10,968 bases of DNA from an uncultured Verrucomicrobiota bacterium (lineage in GTDB: Bacteria; Verrucomicrobiota; Kiritimatiellia; RFP12; UBA1067). Positions 7,237-10,968 of this stretch are shown here, in pieces (position 1 is the first letter of the stretch; every line of letters starts with the position of its first letter). The notes under the pieces were generated by a model. The model made no database searches, was not told the DNA's origin, and was given only the letters and a program-made list of their open reading frames with translations. A program made the translations under genes and the position numbers. Where the stretch lies: contig CAMOIK010000064.1 in the NCBI GenBank assembly GCA_946615875.1, positions 1-10,968 of the forward strand, in the 5' to 3' direction.

Positions 7237-7264
7237 TTCTCTTTCCGTTCTCACCTCTCGAGCC

Positions 7265-7795
7265 TTACAGAGGCAGTTTCAGCTTCTGGCCGACGCGGAT
7301 GTTGTCGTTCTTGAGGTTGTTCATTTCCTTGATTTTCGGCACGGTAGTCTTGAAGGCGGCGGCGATGAGCGACAGCGTGTCGCCCGACTGCACCTCGTAT
7401 TCACGGTGCGGACCTGCCGACTCGCGGTGCGTGGGCGGCGGTGGCGGCGGCGTCAGATCCTTCTGCATCCTGGAAATCTTGCCGGTCAAGTCGCGTATGA
7501 TTTCGTCGCGCATGGCATTCATGCGGTTGCGCAGTTCGGTGTTGTTCGCCTTGAGGGCGGCGATCTCCGCCTTCAGATCCTCTATCTCGGAGCGCGAACC
7601 GTTGTCGTTCTCCAGCCTCGCCAGCCGCGAGGTTATTTCGGCGAGGTTGGTCTGGAGCACGTCAACCTGCCCGGACACCCTCACCATCTCTTCGTACGCC
7701 TGGCGCTTCAGGAACGATTCACGCGCGCTGTCCGGCGCCGCGATCGCCGCGCCTGCGACGATCGCCATCGCCAAACCTGTCAGTGTTTTCTTCAT
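7265..7795 (-). CDS. Secreted coiled-coil protein with C-terminal LysM domain
   Basis: 176 aa. Signal peptide at 1-20 (MKK, hydrophobic core, AIAA before a likely cleavage near Ala20). A helical, coiled-coil-like segment runs from about 35 to 115, with heptad-like Leu/Ile/Met spacing (for example LENDN, IEDLKAEIAALKANNTEL). A proline stretch at 116-121 leads to a LysM domain at about 132-175 (YEVQSGDTLSLIAAAF ... IRVGQKLKLP). LysM binds GlcNAc-containing glycans, usually peptidoglycan. Probably an exported, wall-bound structural or scaffold protein; no enzymatic domain is visible. The start is fixed by AAGGAGG 4 bp before the ATG. It is the last gene of the run scpA-scpB-LysM-small membrane protein-LysM, 43 bp after the small membrane gene. 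Exact function unknown. Confidence 0.88.
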   Translation of the reverse strand: MKKTLTGLAMAIVAGAAIAAPDSARESFLKRQAYEEMVRVSGQVDVLQTNLAEITSRLARLENDNGSRSEIEDLKAEIAALKANNTELRNRMNAMRDEIIRDLTGKISRMQKDLTPPPPPPTHRESAGPHREYEVQSGDTLSLIAAAFKTTVPKIKEMNNLKNDNIRVGQKLKLPL

Positions 7796-7799
7796 GTTT

Positions 7800-7806
7800 C
7801 CTCCTT
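7800..7806 (-). promoter_or_regulatory. Ribosome binding site of the 176-aa LysM gene
   Basis: AAGGAGG on the minus strand, 4 bp before ATG 7793-7795. It is one of the strongest such sites in the window, so this gene is probably translated well. Confidence 0.75.
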
Positions 7807-7838
7807 GACTGTAGTGGGTAGATGGTGGCAGGCGGCGG

Positions 7839-8078
7839 CTAGACGAGCAGGAAGACCAGCCATGCGGCGGCGATTGCGGCGGCGGCGGCGAGGAAGCGGT
7901 CCTGCCTGGCTTCCGCCTTCTCCTCCTCCACGGAGCGCGTGAACGCGGCGATGCCGCCTCCGGCCAGGTAGCGCATGAGATTCCAGCGCTGCCGCGCCGC
8001 CATGCGGTTCTGCGCCGTCTCGCGATCTCCCGTCGTATTGCCAGTGTCGCTCATGTCCGTGCTCTTCCATTGGCGCAT
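7839..8078 (-). CDS. Small tail-anchored membrane protein, unknown function
   Basis: 79 aa from ATG 8076-8078, or 71 aa from the in-frame ATG 8052-8054 (MSDTGNTTGD). I chose the longer form because GAGGAG lies just after the preceding gene's stop, 10 bp ahead of it; the shorter form has only a weak GGAAG. The protein is polar and rich in Arg/Glu over most of its length (AARQRWNLMRYL, then SVEEEKAEARQDR). It ends in one hydrophobic segment, FLAAAAAIAAAWLVFLLV, reaching the C-terminus, so it looks tail-anchored with its N-terminus in the cytoplasm. I recognise no family. It lies between two secreted LysM genes, with gaps of 14 and 43 bp, which suggests a shared envelope task. A different frame is also open here (Arg-rich, no plausible features), so the coding call is moderate. 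Confidence 0.62.
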   Translation of the reverse strand: MRQWKSTDMSDTGNTTGDRETAQNRMAARQRWNLMRYLAGGGIAAFTRSVEEEKAEARQDRFLAAAAAIAAAWLVFLLV

Positions 8079-8088
8079 TGCGGTGCAA

Positions 8089-8093
8089 CTCCT
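8089..8093 (-). promoter_or_regulatory. Probable ribosome binding site of the small membrane protein
   Basis: AGGAG on the minus strand overlaps the end of the stop codon of the preceding LysM gene and lies 10 bp before ATG 8076-8078. The spacing is slightly long, so the choice of start remains open. Confidence 0.45.
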
Positions 8094-9190
8094 CACGGCA
8101 GCACGATGGTCTGCCCGGTCTTCACACGCCCGTCGGTGGAAATCACCGCCTTGTTTGCGTCGCGTATCGCTTTCCACGCGGACTCCTTGCCGTAGAAGCG
8201 CCGTGCGATCCTGTAGAGCGAGTCGCCGTCCTGCACGACATATGTCGCCGGGCGGTCGCCGCGATCCTTCGTTTTGCCGTCGTCGTGTCTGGCGAAGTCT
8301 GCAAGCTTGCGTCCACCAGGTTCGCCGTTGTTGCCGTTCTGCAGCAGTTCCGGACCGGACTCGTCCTCTTCGACGAGTTTCTTTGCGTCTGCGAGACCTT
8401 GGCGAAGACCGGTCGACGGGTCGTCTGGCTCGAATGCGGCGGGGTTCATCCTGCCGCTCGGCCCAGTCTTGCCGTCGTCGGCGACATCCGCGCCGCCGAT
8501 TCCGTTCGGTGCTGCCGCACCGTCGTCCTCGTCGCGTAGCGCACTGGAGATTCTGGCGGGCGCGGCGGCGGTGTCATCGTCCTCGCCGTCGAGGAGTTCG
8601 CGGGCCGTCACCATGTCCTTGGGTGCGGATGCGCCGCCGCCGTCTTCGCCGATCGAGCGAAGCTGCCTGCGCAGTCTCGCGTTCTCGCGCTCCAGCACGG
8701 CCATTCGCTTCTGTGCGTCCTCCAGGGTCTTGAGGGTGGATGCGACTTTCTTCTCGGTATCCGCCAGCGCTTTCTGTATCTGCTCGTTGGTCTTTTCCTG
8801 GCTGGCGGAGGTGGCGATGGAATACTTGTCCGCGAGCGCGGCGGCGAGTTCGCGTTCGCACTGCGCCATGCGCTCCTTTGCGAGCGGCGCCTTGTCGCTG
8901 CGGCCTTCGAGGCGCAGGTATTCGCGGTAGGAGCATATCGCGCCCAGCCAATCCTTGCGGTGGTCCTGGAGGAGGCAGGCCATCTGGAAGCGCGCGCTCG
9001 CGTTGTTCCCGTTCGCTTCGATGGCCTTCTCGAAGCCGTCGATGGCGGCGTCGAGGCGCCCGGCCAGGTAGTCTGCCATGGCGGATTGGTAGGTGCGCGA
9101 CCGGCGCTCCTCCGTCATGTCCGCAAACGATGCCGACGCCGCAAGCAGCGCGAACAGCGCGACCGTCGCAATGCTATTTCTCTTCATCAT
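8093..9190 (-). CDS. Secreted TPR / coiled-coil / LysM protein
   Basis: 365 aa. Signal peptide at 1-23 (MMKRNS, hydrophobic core, SASFA before Asp24). A TPR-like helical region lies at about 33-115: AMADYLAGRLDAAIDGFEKAIEAN is a clear TPR helix pair, and the next helices follow. A coiled-coil segment runs from about 130 to 180 (KTLEDAQKRMAVLERENARLRRQL). A disordered, acidic and Gly/Ala/Pro-rich linker spans about 182-312. A C-terminal LysM sits at about 316-365 (YVVQDGDSLYRIARRFYG ... VKTGQTIVLP). Likely a periplasmic or wall-associated scaffold that binds peptidoglycan through LysM and partners through TPR; no catalytic domain is seen. Three ATGs lie close together (9196, 9190, 9187). I chose 9190, six bases after GAGGAGGAGG. 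It overlaps the end of scpB by 17 bp. Confidence 0.87.
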   Translation of the reverse strand: MMKRNSIATVALFALLAASASFADMTEERRSRTYQSAMADYLAGRLDAAIDGFEKAIEANGNNASARFQMACLLQDHRKDWLGAICSYREYLRLEGRSDKAPLAKERMAQCERELAAALADKYSIATSASQEKTNEQIQKALADTEKKVASTLKTLEDAQKRMAVLERENARLRRQLRSIGEDGGGASAPKDMVTARELLDGEDDDTAAAPARISSALRDEDDGAAAPNGIGGADVADDGKTGPSGRMNPAAFEPDDPSTGLRQGLADAKKLVEEDESGPELLQNGNNGEPGGRKLADFARHDDGKTKDRGDRPATYVVQDGDSLYRIARRFYGKESAWKAIRDANKAVISTDGRVKTGQTIVLP

Positions 9191-10115
9191 CTTCATCCTC
9201 CTCCTCGTCGTCGTCCTCGTCCTCTTCGTCGAACTCGTCCTCATCGTCCTCTTCGTCGAACTCGTCCTCTTCCTCGTCGAGTTCTTCCTCGTCTTCTTCG
9301 TCAAGTCCTTCCTCTTCTTCTTCGGCGTCTTCCACGTAGAGGGACGGTTGCGAATCGCGCGGCGTCGGCGGTTCGTCCGCTTCCGGCGACTTTTCGGAAG
9401 ACTGCGATTCCTGCGGTTCCTCGGACGGCTTTGCATCCTCGTTGGCTTGCAGTTCTTCGAGGGGCAGTGGTTCTTGCGAAACCGGCTTCTTGTAGGACGC
9501 GGCCTTCTCCTTCGGGTTGGAGCGCTGCAGCGTGGGGTCCAGTTCGTTGAGCTGCTGGAGCGAAGCGAGCCCGAAGTGCTCCAGGAAGAGCGGAGTGGTG
9601 CCGTAAAGGAACGGGTGGCCCGGCAGCTCGGACTTGCCTACGAGGCGTATGAGCTGCAGATCCATCAGCGTCTTGATGTTGCCCGACACGTCCACGCCGC
9701 GGATTTCTTCGACTTCGCTCTTGGTGATCGGCTGGCGGTATGCGATTATGGCGAGGGTCTCGAGGGAAGCTCTGCCAAGGCGGCTGGGCCTGTCGAGCTT
9801 CAGCAGCGCGCGCACGTATCTGCCGCAGCTCGGCGCCGTCTGAATGCGGTAGGCGCCGCCGCTGCACACGAGGCGGAAACCGCAGCCCGCCACGTCCAGG
9901 GCCTTGTCCAGTCCCTTGAGGGCCGCATCCACCTCGCGGGTCGTGCAGGTGCGATATACCTCCATTACGTCCGCGTTTTCGCCGGCCTCCGGCTCCACGG
10001 CGCGTATCGCCTCGCGCAGTTCGGCCGCGGTCAGCGGCGTTTCGCTCGCGAACAGCAGCGACCCCACTATCTCTTGCAGACTGCCCGGCAGCGGCATCTT
10101 CGCGTCGTCACTCAT
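9174..10115 (-). CDS. scpB: Segregation and condensation protein B with hyperacidic C-terminal tail
   Basis: 313 aa; typical ScpB is about 180-250 aa. ScpB dimers bind ScpA and SMC in the bacterial condensin. The core is tandem winged-helix domains: EIVGSLLFASETPLTAAELREAI (15-37), a second domain with RASLETLAIIAYRQPITKSEVEEIRGVD (115-142), then LPGHPFLYGTTPLFLEHFGL (164-183). After about residue 195 comes a disordered Pro/Ser/Gln/Glu-rich stretch, then residues 262-313 are nearly all Asp and Glu, with two near-identical nonapeptide blocks around DEFDEED, ending in Lys. The start ATG overlaps the end of scpA by 8 bp, so the two are likely coupled. The tail may be a flexible anionic region that competes with DNA or binds basic proteins; that is inference. 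Confidence 0.95.
   Translation of the reverse strand: MSDDAKMPLPGSLQEIVGSLLFASETPLTAAELREAIRAVEPEAGENADVMEVYRTCTTREVDAALKGLDKALDVAGCGFRLVCSGGAYRIQTAPSCGRYVRALLKLDRPSRLGRASLETLAIIAYRQPITKSEVEEIRGVDVSGNIKTLMDLQLIRLVGKSELPGHPFLYGTTPLFLEHFGLASLQQLNELDPTLQRSNPKEKAASYKKPVSQEPLPLEELQANEDAKPSEEPQESQSSEKSPEADEPPTPRDSQPSLYVEDAEEEEEGLDEEDEEELDEEEDEFDEEDDEDEFDEEDEDDDEEEDEDDEEK
9197..9206 (-). promoter_or_regulatory. Ribosome binding site embedded in the acidic-tail codons of scpB
   Basis: GAGGAGGAGG on the minus strand is formed by Glu codons of the ScpB tail. It lies 6 bp before ATG 9188-9190 of the TPR/LysM gene. The same bases therefore encode acidic residues and act as a strong Shine-Dalgarno site. 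Confidence 0.65.
9218..9267 (-). repeat. 27-bp tandem repeat inside the acidic tail of scpB
   Basis: A 23-bp word (starting CGTCCTCTTCGTCGAACTCG on the plus strand) occurs at 9218-9240 and again at 9245-9267, a period of 27 bp or nine codons. It encodes two copies of an acidic block with DEFDEED. The surrounding sequence is mostly GAN/GAR codons, so slippage or duplication could change tail length without a frame change. Confidence 0.85.
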
Positions 10116-10908
10116 AGTCGTCGGGCCTTTCCAGCGGCGCGGCGTCGTCCGCTTCGCGCGATGGCAGGATGGTGATTTCGTGAAACGCGGCGTTCTGGTA
10201 GATTATAACCCTGTGCTGCCGCAGCAGTTCGAGAAGCGCGAGGAAGGTGACGATTATCTCGCCCTTCGGCGCGGTTTCCGAGAAGAGCGACGTGAACGAG
10301 ACCTGCCCCTCGCTTTTCGTGCGCTCCAGCACCAGATCCATCTTTTCCGGTACCGAGAAGCGTATGCCCTTGAGTTCGTTGGTGGGCATTTCGGCGGCTC
10401 TGGCCAGCACGTCCTGAAACGCGCTCAGCAGGTCGTAGAGGTCGAGGTGCGCCACGGCCGCCAGCCCGTCGCGCGCGGTCTTCTCGAACTTCGGCCGTCC
10501 TCCGCCGTAGTCGTAGCGGTTCGAGGCCTCCGCTTCCATGGCCTCCAGCCGTATCGCTGCGTCCTTGAACTTCTTGTATTCGATCAGCTGCCTGACGAGG
10601 TCGAGGCGCGGATCCACCCACTCTTCGCTCTGGTCTTCATTCGCGGCGCGCTTGCTCACGGGCAACAGCATCCTGGATTTGATCACCATGAGCGTGGCGG
10701 CCATCACAACGAACTCCCCGGCTATGTCCAGGTTCATGCCGCGCGCTTCGTCCAGGAACTTCATGTATTCCCGCGTAAGCCGCTCGATCGGGATGTCGAA
10801 TATGTCGATTTCCTCGCGCCGGATCAGATACAGAAGCAAGTCCAGGGGGCCCTCGAAGATGTCGAGAGTCACCTTGTAGTCGTCGGCGAATAACTGTTCC
10901 TGCGCCAT
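10108..10908 (-). CDS. scpA: Segregation and condensation protein A (kleisin)
   Basis: 266 aa, normal length. ScpA is the kleisin bridging SMC heads and binding an ScpB dimer in condensin, needed for chromosome segregation. The N-terminal SMC-binding region is classical: FEGPLDLLLYLIRREEIDIFDIPI at 18-41, LTREYM at 44-49, LDIAGEFVVMAATLMVIKSRMLLP at 60-83. A variable linker (about 84-200) is followed by a C-terminal winged helix (about 203-250) with IIVTFLALLELLRQHRVIIYQ at 218-238. I chose ATG 10906-10908; a TTG two codons upstream is in frame. No Shine-Dalgarno sequence is seen. An AT-rich promoter-like patch lies directly upstream, and scpB overlaps the gene end by 8 bp. It is probably the first gene of this run. 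Confidence 0.96.
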   Translation of the reverse strand: MAQEQLFADDYKVTLDIFEGPLDLLLYLIRREEIDIFDIPIERLTREYMKFLDEARGMNLDIAGEFVVMAATLMVIKSRMLLPVSKRAANEDQSEEWVDPRLDLVRQLIEYKKFKDAAIRLEAMEAEASNRYDYGGGRPKFEKTARDGLAAVAHLDLYDLLSAFQDVLARAAEMPTNELKGIRFSVPEKMDLVLERTKSEGQVSFTSLFSETAPKGEIIVTFLALLELLRQHRVIIYQNAAFHEITILPSREADDAAPLERPDDYE

Positions 10909-10917
10909 TGGCAATAT

Positions 10918-10923
10918 ATTATA
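10918..10923 (-). promoter_or_regulatory. Possible -10 box ahead of scpA
   Basis: TATAAT on the minus strand, inside an AT-rich patch (10911-10931) that stands out from the GC-rich surroundings, 9 bp before the scpA ATG. I see no convincing -35 box at 16-18 bp. If it is used, transcription would start within a few bases of the ATG and give a near-leaderless scpA mRNA, which would agree with the missing Shine-Dalgarno site. The remaining bases to the window end (10932-10968) show no gene that I can identify. Confidence 0.4.
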
Positions 10924-10968
10924 TCATATTTTCTCCGCCTTGTGCCCGCCTCTTTTGACCATGTTCCG

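Noticed and set aside
8740..9339. Plus-strand frame ending in a long poly-serine run
   Set aside because: Another antisense reading of the same acidic-tail repeat (TCC/TCG/TCT codons opposite GAN/GAR). It is a mirror of scpB, not a gene.
9093..10175. Plus-strand frame with a very hydrophobic Leu/Val/Phe stretch resembling a membrane protein
   Set aside because: The hydrophobic run is the reverse complement of the Asp/Glu codons of the ScpB tail, and the rest is antisense to ScpB. No family signature or independent start site.

Overview
The window carries eleven protein genes, all on the minus strand, packed with short gaps or small overlaps. Read in the direction of transcription (from high to low coordinates) they are: scpA, scpB, a signal-peptide/TPR/coiled-coil/LysM protein, a small membrane protein, a second coiled-coil/LysM protein, purC, ybaB, recR, a MalK/UgpC-type ABC ATPase, a divergent NAD-dependent DNA ligase (ligA), a GT2-GtrA fusion glycosyltransferase, and rfbB, which runs off the left edge. 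No rRNA, tRNA, CRISPR array, transposase or phage gene was seen.

The sequence is GC-rich and bacterial. Signal peptides, LysM proteins and dTDP-sugar synthesis indicate a cell with a peptidoglycan or glycan envelope. Strong Shine-Dalgarno sites precede only some genes (the two LysM genes, the ABC ATPase, ybaB, and probably the small membrane protein). scpA, purC, ligA, the glycosyltransferase and rfbB have none that I can see. The mix is compatible with the PVC superphylum (for example uncultured Kiritimatiellota, Verrucomicrobiota or Lentisphaerota), but this is a weak inference.

Region 10968-7265 begins with an AT-rich promoter-like patch. It is followed by scpA-scpB (the condensin partner subunits that act with SMC in chromosome segregation) and a three-gene envelope group: two secreted LysM proteins around a small tail-anchored membrane protein. 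ScpB ends in a roughly 50-residue, almost purely Asp/Glu tail. The DNA for that tail contains a 27-bp tandem repeat and supplies the ribosome binding site of the next gene.

Region 7264-6052 holds purC between two copies of a structured intergenic repeat that I do not recognise. Each copy has a tandem array of about 9-bp TTTGAGAGG-like units, a conserved core of about 30 bp, and the same units in inverted orientation. Each lies just upstream of a start codon (purC and ybaB). The two copies differ by exactly 45 bp, equal to five units, between array edge and core. This is the best candidate for something undescribed here.

Region 6051-1 contains ybaB-recR (the usual bacterial pair, coupled by TGATG), the ABC ATPase, ligA, the GT2-GtrA fusion and rfbB. 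These serve recombination repair, sugar import, DNA ligation, and surface-glycan synthesis. The ligase keeps its catalytic lysine but has lost several residues that are near-invariant in classical LigA. Apart from the two repeat regions (178 and 147 bp), no intergenic stretch exceeds about 60 bp.
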